A stretch of 64,000 nt of DNA from positions 620,001 to 684,000 of the forward strand of contig WHUX01000007.1 in NCBI GenBank assembly GCA_015179025.1, in the 5' to 3' direction. The notes under the pieces were generated by a model that did not search any database, was not told the origin of the DNA, and saw nothing but the letters and a program-made list of their open reading frames with translations. Made by a program: the position numbers and the translations under genes. The DNA comes from Terfezia claveryi. Its lineage: Eukaryota; Ascomycota; Pezizomycetes; Pezizales; Pezizaceae. Positions 50,456 through 61,492 of this stretch are shown here, in pieces; position 1 is the first letter of the stretch; each line of letters starts with the position of its first letter.

Positions 50456-52980
50456 ATGGGCCTTGACCAACCTCCAACGAGCTGACTGGGGTATCAATTA
50501 CGGGAGAAGACATTGGGCGAGGGTGACATCACAACTGCGACGCACCTGCACGGTTTTATTCATTCCCGTTATTTTTCATGTAGGGAATTTTGGGGAGCAA
50601 GTCAGTGGTATAGCCAAAGATCGATCATTTATGTGGTCGTTTAGCTTTGTCGTGTTGTATACTATAGAGCTACCACAATATGTATATGAATTCAAGTAGC
50701 TGCTGGTTGCGACAATTATATATGTTGCACCCCTTCCAAGTGAACAGGTGATCATGAACGAGGCCAAAACAAAACAAAGGACTAGTGTAAGCAGAATCGT
50801 GCCAATAGGATAGGAATCGCAGGGACCGGGTGTCGGGATACGTATTGTACGTACATTTATTTGTTGGAATCGAGATCAGCCTACTCGGAGAAATCCAACA
50901 AGAACCTATTATAGCAGAGGTGGGAATCAGGATTCTCGCTTCTCGAGATTTAGAAATTTTTGTAGATAGTTTGAGGCTATGTTTTCTGATGATTTTATAG
51001 AGTAGCTCCCCTGGCTTAGAATAATAGTTAAAGAGTGAGATCAGCACTTTCCGGAGAGCTGGTCAGGAGAGACAATATAACTGAGATAAGTGTAGTTTTT
51101 GGGCATACCATGCTATTTTACAGGCCTTTAGCACTGATTTAATCTGCAGATCTCAAACTATCACCTACAAATATCTTCTGTGATTCTTTTAAAGGCTGGT
51201 CTGTAGGTATGTTTTTATATATAGTGAAATTTATGACCCATATTGGATTTGAGAAGCTACATGTATATATGTTAAGTTTGGATTACAGGTACGACCTTAG
51301 ATCGTTATCTTTGATGTGGTGCTATGTCTATCGACTCAAAGAGTGCTGCCAAGTGAGAAGACCGTTTCCGAATTGACCCGATAGGCTCGGATGGTTTCGG
51401 AAATCCTCCTGATAATCTGATGGACATAGTTTGGTACAGAAACATGAAGCCAAAACATGGTACCAAATGGACAGCGATGCAAAGCAACCTCATGTCACCC
51501 TATGTCTATCTACTATATAGGCATAACTCAAATTCGCCTTCATTCACACGAGACGTCACCAGATCCCTGTGTTGAAACGACCCCATTTTACAACTGTGTC
51601 ACGTTTGGTCTAGCGCGGAGGAATCCTTCTTTTGGGGCACCCTGGGTTCTAACCTGGCTCATTTTGTTTGATGAATGTAAGTTCTCCCAGTGGGAGGCAG
51701 TCCAGATAGCAAGATAGCGAGATATCGGGATTCTTTCTTGTAGGAGGGGTATGGGCAGCTTCGAGCCGGCGGTGTTCTTGCAGACCGACCCGTGATGCGA
51801 TAACAGGGTTGATATTTTGTAGCATGTTATGTATATAACTCGAGGTTTTTCTTCTCTCCCACTTTTTGTTTGTTCCCTTTGATTTTGTTATTTCTTTGGA
51901 ACCATATTTCTCTTTTTCTCAGTTGAGAACGTTTTTAAATACCACCTCAGGAGCGAATTGCGTTCTTTCTATTTAATTTATCTCGGTCTGGCTTTCTCGA
52001 GTGGATATACCTACGATAGATTATTCCTTTTAACCAAAAAATCAATCACGTTTTCTCTCAATTATACCAGGTGGAGAAGCTTAATTTTATGCTTATACTA
52101 CATATCATATCCGTGGGATCTATCAGAATTCGCTTTATCGCATTCTCTTAAAATTTCGATATTTCAATACCCGTTAGTCGAGACACGGTCTTCAAATAGG
52201 AGGGAAACACGCAGTTTATTGATCACAAGGGACTGGAAACATAAGCGGTTTGAAACGAAAGGTTCGGCACCGATATGGCAATTCGCAGAGGGCGAAGTCG
52301 ACGCTTAAATTAGTGTGCAGGTACCACAGCTGACAGCAACGTGGATTTAGAGTTTCGCAAGCATCATGGCAACCGAGCCGCCGTACTGCTGCATTAAGGC
52401 CGTTTGTTTGAATTGATCTTCTGGATTCCTGCTGTTTCTTCTTTTCCTTTTCCTGCTTCATCGAGGCCTTCTTCTATACCATATACTTGTGCACTTTATG
52501 TGCTCGGTAATTGATACTTTTGTGCAACTTGGTATTTTGTACTGACCTGGCAGTAACTTAACTTTCTCTATATTGTAAGTAGCATGCTTTATTGCATAGG
52601 TTCTATATGGTCTAGACCTATTGAATTCTCTTCGATAAATCGAAAGGTTTGAGATTTCCCTTTTGATATATTCATACATGTTTACTGATAGGTACAGTTT
52701 ACAGATCTCACCTTGGATAGTGGTTACGATACTAAACAATACGGGCTACCATGTTCCACTTTCTTTTCATTCATCAATTTCTATTTATCTATTCAAATGG
52801 CAGTGACTTCGATTCCATATTTTCAACGGCTGTATTGCCTTGAGAATGTCTACCACACAACTCGGACAAGATGACAGGGTTACAGCACCCACAGTGACAT
52901 TGGCAGTATTAGCATCTACACTTACACTTGCACTGTAAGATATACCTCCTACATTCAATTTCCAAACAGAACTTAAGTCT
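50456..52980. other. intergenic, AT-rich, nothing recognised
   Basis: Trailer of the preceding gene, then AT-rich DNA with T-rich stretches (51840-52150). Frames of 60-125 codons are present on both strands, but none is convincing. Confidence 0.5.
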
Positions 52981-53001
52981 ATGTAAGTAGTGTACTTCTT
53001 C

Positions 53002-53208
53002 ATGCCGAATCCTCTTCGTTCGTTGATGGGTTTATCCGGACAGGACCTTTCTTCTGCACCGCCGAAGGCTGATCCCTTTGTTTTTCTCATCGCATTATAT
53101 TCGCCGGGCCAGTTTATCGACCTTTTACTCCTAGGCGACGTAATGTCAAATCGGCGTTACCTTAATGACTATTTGGAACAGCTAGCGAGGATATCAAGGT
53201 TGGAATAA
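53002..53208 (+). CDS. candidate short frame, 68 codons, overlapped by a minus-strand frame
   Basis: ATG 53002 to TAA 53206-53208. The translation includes MPNPLRSLMGLSGQDLSSAP and DVMSNRRYLNDYLEQLARIS, reads like protein and has CpG-rich codons unlike the flanks. A minus-strand ATG frame (53090-52785, 101 codons, with VWKLNVGGISYSASVSVD) overlaps it and is also protein-like, so the strand is undecided. It lies ~270 bp before the LW relic and might be its lost 5' end. Confidence is low for either reading. Confidence 0.22.
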   Translation: MPNPLRSLMGLSGQDLSSAPPKADPFVFLIALYSPGQFIDLLLLGDVMSNRRYLNDYLEQLARISRLE

Positions 53209-53481
53209 TTCTGTTGGAGATCCATGACGAATCGGCGATGATGGACTAATCGTGCTATATGCGGTGGTCAGGATTCGGTGATGTTTGGATTTTTTTAAAA
53301 ATCAAGGCCAGGCGATTCCCAGCATTGGTTCACTAGCCGATGTCCTTATGAAGACTGGATTCACCACACCAACCAACCTAGAGTTGATCTATAGGCCATA
53401 GAAATTCACAGTTTCTTTACAAAACGGCTCGCCAGAATTGGCACTTAGACCGGGAGAAACTGAAAATAATAAGAGGAGGAA

Positions 53482-56400
53482 TACTGGGCATACACCATTG
53501 GGTCTGGATCTGTTGCATTCAAGGATGCGCCTCCTGTGGGAAGAAATAGCGGGTTAGTGTTTGGAAATATCATTGAAGCACCATCCATGACGAAAGGACA
53601 GAGCTTGAATGGGATGGGCGTTGACGAAAGATCAGCAGGAGAGTATGGTGGCGCTGAGGGCTCTGACTACGAAGAGTGCGAAGCTGATCACGCGGGCACT
53701 GGTTTGTGGGATGGCTGGTACCTCTGGCCATCAATGATACCTGGTCCTTGGTTGGCAGCGGGTCCAACAGTTCCAGTGCGCAGAGGAACAAAGACTGCAA
53801 GCAGGCGAGGAAGCAAATCAATCACCAATGATCGCCGTGGATGTACGCACGATGCACGGCATTACTATCGTCAAGAGGAAAGCCCTCACCAGGGAGCCAA
53901 GTAAAGCAAGTACCGTTACTGGAGCTCTCTCAAGAAACACAAGCAAATTCAGCAGCATCATCGTGAGGCTTGTCAGAGTTCAAACACATCGGTGCTAGAA
54001 AGCGCCGGTACGCAAATCATCACACTGGATGAAGCCAATGAACCTCCTAGCAATAACTTATCATTAGGTTGTCGTTGGCAACTAAGGATAATTGCTATAA
54101 CTTACAGACAGCTCAAAATGCTGATTTTGCCTTCCTCACTTGTGGGGTCGCTTCTCGAAATGACGATATTTGACTACAGACCTATTGCCGGAACTTCAGG
54201 GCAAGGCAGATAGATCGGAGACTGTTCTGTTCATCAACCATATACGATGATTCAGCACTTGTAATATCTCTCCTCAGCCCCTAGGATTTTATGAATACAG
54301 TGCAAAAGATGGCATCTCACTCGGTCTCACTATTTCCCCCTCTAGGACTTCCACGGGTCTTTTCATGCACAGTTCCAGTCGCAGCCCCAGTGGCAATCCC
54401 GGAAGTGGCCCTCACGTTACGAAAATCAATGACGATGCCTTCCAGGGATACTAACCCCATCATGATGACAAGGAGGCTTCCCCCAATGATGAGGCCTCCT
54501 GTTTAGAGCAATCAACTCTCTGTGGCTTCGGGAGTATCGTCGAAGATGTCACAGACTTTCAATGTACAGAGATTAAGGACAAATAAGTGCAGAGTCTAAT
54601 AACCAGAGAGAGTCGAACATGGCTTCATCTACGCCCGGAACTTCAGCATTAGCTGTATGGCAGAGGCTGCTCGCGCAGGCACAGCTTGGGGACGTTGAGA
54701 AGCAACCTCGCTTGACAGTTCCTATAGATGAGCATCTTGTTCTCAAGAGCCAGTCAAGTCCAGCAATCAGCGATGTGACTGATTTGGAAATCTCTGAGCG
54801 ACTCTGAGCAAGCCTATGAAGTCTCGAATCTCCCCACGCACCGTAATTCAATCTTAAATATCCTATATAGGACACCTACTACGGGTATATTCAGTCAGCC
54901 TCTTCTGCAACCTCTGCAGTTACAGAGTTCGAGCTTGACCCCTGTAGATGTTGAGTACGAGGTCGAGGAAATTGAAGAGGGAAGGATATGAATCTGCATT
55001 CGAGTCGATCGATGAGGATTTGAACCTTTACCTGCAACGGTCTATTTTTCTACACTAATGATGAGTGAAGGGAGGAGTGCGATGAGTATAATGAGTTCTT
55101 GAGTAGAAGAGGAAACCGGTGTAGTGCCTTTGGGCGAGGGAGGTGCCGATTGAGCGGTTGTCTGTCTAACAGGGTTCTCTGTGGACAATGCCTGCAAGGA
55201 AGGCAGTTTTTCAACATGCAGAGATGACACCTGTGGTGGTAGCTTCTAGGCTAAAGATGCAAAAGATGATGGGTGGGCAAGCGAGAGTTGAGAGACAAAG
55301 TTTGCATGAAAAGCAGAAGTCAACGCCAGCTACCGGAGTGTGGAGGAAAACTTTGGAAACTGGCATTTCCGGAGAGATTCCCACACAAATTCCCAGACGC
55401 ACTTATGCACAAAAACTCAAATTGAGAAGCTTTCTTTGGTACTTGCTTCGATCGTGTGCGCAGCTCCAGTTATAGTGAAATTGACTGCAGCATCACGCAA
55501 ACAATCAACACAACTCCCCCCAATTACATCTTCAATCCTCTGGAGCTCCCTCAAGCCCAAAGCCATCCCCACACCGCGGAAGCCGGCACGTCCTAGCGCC
55601 AAACTTCAGGCCAAGAAGCCTTCTTTGGGTCTCGATGGATTCCTGCCTACAATCTCGTCATACACTCTCTGAACTGCAGCTTTAGGTTTGTAGCAGGATG
55701 CACATACCCGTGCAGTTCTAGAGGAGTGGGAGGTGGAGAGCCAATCAAATGAATCAAAGAGGACGCATGTTGAAGGAAGACTAGAGATGGTTTCTGGATC
55801 ATTATGGGGCGAATGTAACAATAAGGACGTAGTCCATGACCAAAGATATGATATAAGGATGGAATACAGAAGCACCATGCATGTCTCAAGGAGGGAGCGG
55901 AAGAGGAAGAGTGGTCAGCATCGGATGACAATGAGGAAAGGTTGAGAAGTGTAGTAATTGACCTGAAGGATGTCGCGGAGTCCAAGCTTAGCCAAGGAAA
56001 CCCAATCACACTAAGAATTTGAAGTTGGGGAAGAGCCAAGACTCCCGTGGTACCGTGAACGCCAGCGCACATTGCTACATTAAACGGCGTAATGTGGACC
56101 ACCCAAGAGACCCAGGTACGACCAAATTAGATGGGGAAGTTAAAAAGTCCTTCGCTCGCAGATGAGGTGGTAGGTTTTATATCACCTTTGTCATAACCTC
56201 CCCAGGCTCATCGGTCTAGGAGGACGAGGGGCAAGATATATCACCAGCTGGGTCCAGCGAGGATCAAGTGATGGACATTGAAGCGATAATGGCTGGGTTG
56301 TAGTCTGGTACTGGCTAGCCGCAACGACATAAACCTACCATACTCAATCGCCGATGAGACTTCCTCTGGTGTATCTTGCTCCTCGGAGTTGGGTACATTC

Positions 56401-57428
56401 TATGAATCTGAAGGTAAGGAGTATAGCCCTGTTGCACTTGAGTTTAATGGTCCACAGCCACTGACGATAAATACTACAATTTCATTGTGTGAACAAGCAA
56501 ACACAGCAGGATATTATGTATTTGTGGTGCCAATGCAACAAATTAAGCCAGCCAGTATTTGAGCATATTCAAATTCCAACTGTTAGGTTTCAGCGAGATG
56601 TAGCCACTGCTCCCCTCGAAATTAACTCTGGATCCCTTTGGAGGACCCTTTGGAGGAGAAGCAAGGGTGTCAAGCCCGTCATATGGCAGTCATCCAAGGA
56701 CGATGTCTGCAGCTTAAACGGCTGAACCAAGACTTTATGCGGTATACGAGAGTGGGATGAAGCTATGGACACGGCCCAGGGCTTACCAAGGAGGTTTTCC
56801 GGGGAAATGGGAAGGTTAAACTCATGCTGAAGATTGCGAAACGAACTTACAAGGTCGCATTTGTGGATGAAACATAGCGTATCCACTACCACAATCCCAC
56901 ATATTGGATTTAAAACGCAGAAGAGACTTTCCAGCGGCGCGCCATTGGCCCAGGTTGCAGGGGGGCCCAGCCGACGGCTTTAGCAGTGAGCCATCGCAGC
57001 AAACAACCAACAGCCCACCAAAGACATGTTTACCAGTAGCAGCTACACCAGTTCAGGGGACCCAGCAGTTTAATACCCGTACCCTTGTCAGGTCTCGAGT
57101 CGGCACCACAGCGCAGTACGGATTATTATTATGGTCTTGCTGGATCGTCAAGGAATTACAAAACGTAATTACAAACGTCACCTAGCGCCGCATGTCTCTG
57201 GGCCCCCATCGTTCCAGATGCCATGCTGAGAGAGCAGAAACCAGTGGTATGTAGTGGGGCTAATCGCCGATATCGCCTTTGTTACCACACCGACGGAAAC
57301 CATTGCGACCTTTGCGTTAGCGCGATTCAGAACAAAATGTCACCACTCATATTTGTGCTGCCCCACCACATATTCCGTCTGCTGTTCCTACTTTAAATCT
57401 GGGCGAGGACAGGATTGTTGTCTGCTAA
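53482..57428 (+). pseudogene. frameshifted, stop-interrupted coding relic related to the LW-repeat gene
   Basis: Protein-like translation moves between all three plus frames over ~4 kb. Frame 1 is open from 53482 to 54213 apart from one TAA at 53902. Frame 2 (to ~54588) has FYEYSAKDGISLG and CGFGSIVEDVTDFQC with one TAA. Frame 1 resumes with ALAVWQRLLAQAQLGDVEK, passing to frame 3 at ~54805 (DSEQAYEVSNLPTHRN, VDVEYEVEEIEEG) and frame 2 (YESAFESIDEDLNL). Later pieces include ITSSILWSSLKPKAI, RLEMVSGSLWGE, WSASDDNEERLRSVVIDLKD, FYESEGKEYSPVALEFNGP, TVRFQRDVATAPLEINSGSL and SGMKLWTRPRAY. The VSGSLW and [SP]LW motifs and the DLKDV segment match the downstream intact frame (VSGSLW, NLKDV). No consistent introns explain the breaks. 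The last segment (ending GEDRIVVC) is separated from the 901-codon frame only by TAA 57426-57428, in the same frame. Confidence 0.75.
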
Positions 57429-57485
57429 ATCTCTGAAAAATCATCTCCTCCATCACCTGTGAACACATCAATTCCAAGAATTTCT

Positions 57486-60191
57486 ATGGCATACACACGA
57501 TTTCTGTGGCAACATACCCCAGAGCAGAAAGCGGCAATTACAGTGGAAGAGAACTACACGGCTAGTTCGCTGTGGTCGAAGGGGCGAGCAAGTCGGACTA
57601 CGACTCAGAGGCCGGAGGGGTTGGTTCTCAAGAAGTTCTCTAGCGGATGCAAGCCGGTCGAGAAAGTCCATGGACCATTGTGGCAGCCACCAGCGACACC
57701 GGAGAAATTAGTTTCCTCTCCCACTTTCTCCAACATCACCGAGAACACTCGTTCTACGACACCTGAGGTTGATGTAGAATTTGAGGAGAAGGCATGGCTT
57801 TGGACGAAGACAGTGATCACCTCCCCCTCGGAGGAGGATGAGGCAATTCGACAGCCATTCTTGTGGGCGAAAACTACTGCCTCTAGAACTTCATACTCAT
57901 CTTCAATTTCTTCTAATGTATTTTGCAAATATGTTTCCGATGCACCTCTCGCAAGGGTTTCCGGGTCACTTTGGCGCAAGGAAAAAACCGCCACTCCATC
58001 GTTGTGGACAAAACCAGCGAATTACTGGCGACTGCCAGAGATTGCCCCCAAGAGACCACTTTGGTCTCGCGAGCATGCACGCCGAACAACAGGTCTTACC
58101 CCGCAACCCCTCGTGAGATTCGTTGTGAGACAGAGTGATGCTCCAGTAGCGGTTGTCTCGGGGAGCCTCTGGACGCCAATGTCGTCGATGGACTCGCGGT
58201 TGGCGCACCGAAGTGCGAAGGCGATTGGCTGGTCGGTTTCCTGCAGGCCGAGTGACGGATATGCACGTCCCGTTGTGTCATTACCGGATTTGGAAGTAGT
58301 GTGGCCACCCGTCTCGCATACACAGCAACAGGCTAAATTAACCGCTGGTTTGCTGTGTTGCAGGGAGATTGCGGAGAGGGGGGCCAGTCTTGTCCCGGAA
58401 AGGATGGCCAACGCCGAGGTTAAGAAAATTGAGGTACCACTGGAGAAAGTCAGGGGGCGGATATCGAATTTGAAGGATGTAGAAAAGGCGAAAAAAGAGC
58501 AGCAGAAGGTAGCAGCATTGTGGGTGAGGCCGATGGAGAATTGGAGCATGCAGAGCTTGGAAGATATTGAGAAAGTGAAGGGGACGAAGATGTGGATCAA
58601 AGAGACGGCGAAGAGGACCACTGAGATGGTACCAGAGAGGGCTGAGACCAAGGCTAGGCCGGCGGAGGAGGTAGTGGTTAACTTTACTGTTGGAATGTGG
58701 GTTTCGCCAAAGGAGCCGAAGAAGTCAACGAGAAAGGCCCCGGAGATGCTGGCGCTCAAGCCAAAGGCGAAAGAGGACATGGAGTTTGAGAAGGTGTCTG
58801 GGCCCATGTGGGGTGTGAAATCACCGGCGAAAACTCACCCGCGATCACTGTGGCAGAAGGCTGCAGTGAAAGCGGTTGTTCCTACTTCTTCTCCCTTGTG
58901 GTCAAAGGGGCTTGCTTCTAGAACTACATCTGCTGCTCCAACCAGAACTGTGACTGTCCCAAGGCAATTCACCGAGCCACTTGCCGAGGCTGCTGGCAGT
59001 CTGTGGTCAATGGACTTCAGCACCATCGAGAAGAGCGAGCCTGTGGCCATGTGGAAGGCGAAGATGAAGCCCACCGGTCTCTGGCACAACGAAGGTCTCA
59101 CTGCTGCCCTATCCCAGATTGAGGAAGCTCGCAAAGTGAGCCTTTGGCTAAAGACACCTGTCCACCGCCCAGATATCTTCATCACCGACCACAACCCTCT
59201 CCCGGCCAGCAAGGCGCCAATATCCGACAAACTCCCTGCAACAACCAGCTCTTTATGGGAACGCAAGATTGTCACTACTACTATCCCTACACATACAACT
59301 AATGGCCTCTGGGGATCTCTACCAATTGACCTCCGCCCCCGCCGCGATACATTAGCCTCCGACTCCTTCCCATCTCCGACCCTCTCTGAGGTATCCACTC
59401 TCGACGATGACCTCTCTACCATCTCACCAATCTCAGAAGGCGACATGGCAGCAGAAGCCGGCCAGGCCCTCATCCGCAGCGAAACCAATGTCTCCATCAC
59501 AGAGGGTCTCTGGCGTCACAGGGAATCCGAAGCCGAAGCGGCTACAAAGGCCGAAGCGCAGGCTACATCTTTGTGGAATACCTCCATCGCTCCTCCAACC
59601 GAGCGTGAATATAGGAAGAACAAGGTCCTCGTTCTGGAAAAACCACCCGTGGGTGGAAAGAAGAAAAAGACCCTTCCTAACCTCACAAGGAAGAACCTCA
59701 AGGAGCTGACGGCTGCCGAAGAGGGGGAGAAGAGTCCTGCGGGAACATCACTATGGAATCGTCCCTCGCCAATGATGGAACGCATGTTCCTTGCTCTATC
59801 TTCTACCCGGAGAGAACCGATATTGCAGCCGCAAACCCCAGCAATCCCTAAACCGGAGGAAAAGGTGCAAGAGAAGGGACAACTCCATTTCCCACCAGCC
59901 TCCCCAGCGACAAAGGAGGAAAGACATAGCCCCTTCTCAACAATTCTCCGGATCCAAAATCTAAGGAAGCATTTGAAACCGGTGACCAGTCCGATTCATG
60001 TGCATGCGCATGAGGCTCGATCACATCTTCCGGGACAGGATGTCAGTGATATGTATAAGCCACTGAGACATATTCGGCAGGCGTCGGAAGGTAAGGGAGA
60101 GGAGAGTGTGAGTGTGAGTGGAAGGAGGGAGCCACTGGCGTTGGCGATATCGGGGGCGGAATGGTTGAAGAGGAAGGGTTTGGTTGGATAA
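57486..60191 (+). CDS. LW-repeat protein, 901 residues from the first ATG
   Basis: A single open frame with about 24 [LM]W dipeptides, mostly as S-L-W, P-L-W or G-L-W, spread over the first ~780 residues. Two sub-motifs recur: an LWSKxxASRTT-type segment (SSLWSKGRASRTT near residue 28, SPLWSKGLASRTT near 475) and a PLxxVSGSLW-type segment (APLARVSGSLWRKE; APVAVVSGSLWTP). A Lys/Glu-rich part (NLKDVEKAKKEQQ, near 328) may be helical. The C-terminal ~110 residues are basic and lack the motif, ending AEWLKRKGLVG. There is no signal peptide, membrane segment or catalytic motif. Regularly spaced LW motifs in a disordered chain suggest many short docking sites for a partner (inference). The frame is open back to 57429 but the first ATG is 57486 (MAYTRFLW). 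The immediate 5' sequence is the decayed relic, so no normal promoter is apparent. Family unknown to me. Confidence 0.72.
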   Translation: MAYTRFLWQHTPEQKAAITVEENYTASSLWSKGRASRTTTQRPEGLVLKKFSSGCKPVEKVHGPLWQPPATPEKLVSSPTFSNITENTRSTTPEVDVEFEEKAWLWTKTVITSPSEEDEAIRQPFLWAKTTASRTSYSSSISSNVFCKYVSDAPLARVSGSLWRKEKTATPSLWTKPANYWRLPEIAPKRPLWSREHARRTTGLTPQPLVRFVVRQSDAPVAVVSGSLWTPMSSMDSRLAHRSAKAIGWSVSCRPSDGYARPVVSLPDLEVVWPPVSHTQQQAKLTAGLLCCREIAERGASLVPERMANAEVKKIEVPLEKVRGRISNLKDVEKAKKEQQKVAALWVRPMENWSMQSLEDIEKVKGTKMWIKETAKRTTEMVPERAETKARPAEEVVVNFTVGMWVSPKEPKKSTRKAPEMLALKPKAKEDMEFEKVSGPMWGVKSPAKTHPRSLWQKAAVKAVVPTSSPLWSKGLASRTTSAAPTRTVTVPRQFTEPLAEAAGSLWSMDFSTIEKSEPVAMWKAKMKPTGLWHNEGLTAALSQIEEARKVSLWLKTPVHRPDIFITDHNPLPASKAPISDKLPATTSSLWERKIVTTTIPTHTTNGLWGSLPIDLRPRRDTLASDSFPSPTLSEVSTLDDDLSTISPISEGDMAAEAGQALIRSETNVSITEGLWRHRESEAEAATKAEAQATSLWNTSIAPPTEREYRKNKVLVLEKPPVGGKKKKTLPNLTRKNLKELTAAEEGEKSPAGTSLWNRPSPMMERMFLALSSTRREPILQPQTPAIPKPEEKVQEKGQLHFPPASPATKEERHSPFSTILRIQNLRKHLKPVTSPIHVHAHEARSHLPGQDVSDMYKPLRHIRQASEGKGEESVSVSGRREPLALAISGAEWLKRKGLVG

Positions 60192-61168
60192 ATTTTGGGT
60201 TTGAGGGGGCTCATGTAGGGTTGTTGGACAATTTTTTTGCTTTGTTTTTGTTTTTGTTTTTGGGTTTCGTTTAGCGGATTGGGATAGCTCTTGATATGCT
60301 TTTGGATGGATGGAGATTTAAATGCCTGGATTGGGATCTTTTTCTTTTGTCTATGTGCCTATGGCTTGCTGCGTATTCACTACTTATACCTTATCTTTTT
60401 GGTTGTTTCCTTGATTAGGGTGATTTTGTTTAATTGGTGGGTTTTGTTTATTTGATTGACCTGGTTGATTAGCTCCGCAATCTCCTTTGAAGGAAATTCT
60501 TGTAACCATATTAGGATCTTAGTTAGTCTACTTATTGGTTGAGCAAATCAGGGCCAATCTCGAGTTTTGGTTGTCGGTGGGGTTTGATCACCATTATGAT
60601 CTGGGCCTATACTCATTCCAAACCCAACTAGCCGTTTATCAGATTCTCAAACCAATCTCACACCGGGACAAGCCCTGGAAGTAGGTTTCGCAGCAGCGGA
60701 TTATCCCGCAATTGGAAGTGGCGGATTACGAAACGGGCTGGAGGTTTAGAGGGTATGTGGGAGAATCAGATAACATACATAATAGGAGGAGGTGGTTCAG
60801 GGTAACTGCGGGAATGACTCGGCAGTATATTTGCACTTTTATTTCATTTGTTGCCCTTTGAATTTCTTTCTTTGCCGCTTGCAATTGGAATAGGAATGGG
60901 GAGTTACATACATACGTACCCTAGCTTCACTGCAATCTCTTTTAAATAAAAAAAAAAAAAAAACCCATGTACATACTTAACTAGTGCCGTGAAAAAAACC
61001 GTTTCTCGTGCCCATACTCTCCCATAATCATTCCCCTTTTTGGTATACCACTCCCCATAGATATCCCACCTCCTTTGTACCACATACCACAACCATAGAC
61101 CAGAAACCCATCTGGCGGGGCTCCCCCAAACCCCCACCACTTGGCCTCCATCGTCCCAAAACTCCAAG
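60192..61168. other. convergent intergenic region
   Basis: 3' flank of the LW-repeat gene, T-rich with a TTTTTG array (60241-60262) and a 16-A run (60948-60963), then sequence downstream of the minus-strand membrane-protein gene. No frame with protein-like content. The two neighbouring genes converge here, so both 3' UTRs are expected. Confidence 0.5.
60241..60262. repeat. (TTTTTG)n run
   Basis: Three to four copies of a TTTGTTTTTG-type unit directly after the LW-repeat gene. Confidence 0.8.
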
Positions 61169-61492
61169 TCAACGCTTAAGCACTCCTGGTAAAGTGCTCA
61201 TCCCTCCCCCCGCCACAGACCCCACTGCAACCCCAGCAACCATCGCACAAAGCACAATCCCAACAACAGCACACGCCCAAACCCTGTATCTCCTTGCTCT
61301 TTGGTCCTCGGGGATGATTTTGGTTGCTGTTTCGAGGTCGGTAGGTGAGTACCTCGGTGGGCTGGCTTCTTCTAATGTGTTTTGCTTCTCGAGGGGTTGG
61401 TGTGAGGCGGGGGGGTAGGTGGGGGGGTAGGTGGGGTGGTAGGGTGGGGGGTGGGGGTTGGAATTGAGGTGCAGTTGCTGAGTTGGGTTCAT
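61169..61492 (-). CDS. single-pass membrane protein with three PPxY motifs, 107 residues
   Basis: ATG at 61492 (A at -3) to the stop at 61169-61171. Residues 1-50 are Pro/Tyr/His-rich and contain PPPY (15-18), PPTY (23-26) and PPRY (45-48). A basic RARRYR (65-70) precedes one hydrophobic helix, about 71-94 (WACAVVGIVLCAMVAGVAVG), and a short tail ends GVLKR. By the positive-inside rule the PPxY region faces the cytosol. PPxY is the classical ligand of WW domains, including those of Nedd4/Rsp5 HECT ubiquitin ligases, and several yeast Rsp5 adaptors are small single-pass proteins with PPxY motifs, so an adaptor role is a reasonable inference. There is no N-terminal signal peptide. The gene has no visible intron. 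The opposite-strand frame 61008-61418 is a shadow. Confidence 0.65.
   Translation of the reverse strand: MNPTQQLHLNSNPHPPPYHPTYPPTYPPASHQPLEKQNTLEEASPPRYSPTDLETATKIIPEDQRARRYRVWACAVVGIVLCAMVAGVAVGSVAGGGMSTLPGVLKR
61409..61459 (+). other. G-quadruplex-prone G-rich tract inside the PPxY gene
   Basis: Two runs of seven G, then runs of four, three, six and five G, separated by 1-5 bases. The tract is on the plus strand, the template strand of the minus-strand gene, and encodes its Pro/Tyr segment. Confidence 0.75.

Noticed and set aside
54405..54490. TACTAACC inside the LW relic as an intron branch site
   Set aside because: No consensus donor lies at a suitable distance upstream that would restore frame, and most other frame changes in the relic have no splice signals, so decay (or assembly error) explains it better.
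58022..59500. 261- and 221-codon minus-strand frames opposite the LW-repeat gene
   Set aside because: They are shadows of the Lys/Glu/Ser-rich coding strand; they lack protein-like motifs, and the plus frame is longer and carries the repeats.
61008..61418. 136-codon plus frame opposite the PPxY gene
   Set aside because: Its Pro/Thr-rich text mirrors the minus-strand coding sequence and G-rich tract. The minus frame has an ATG in good context and a coherent membrane topology.
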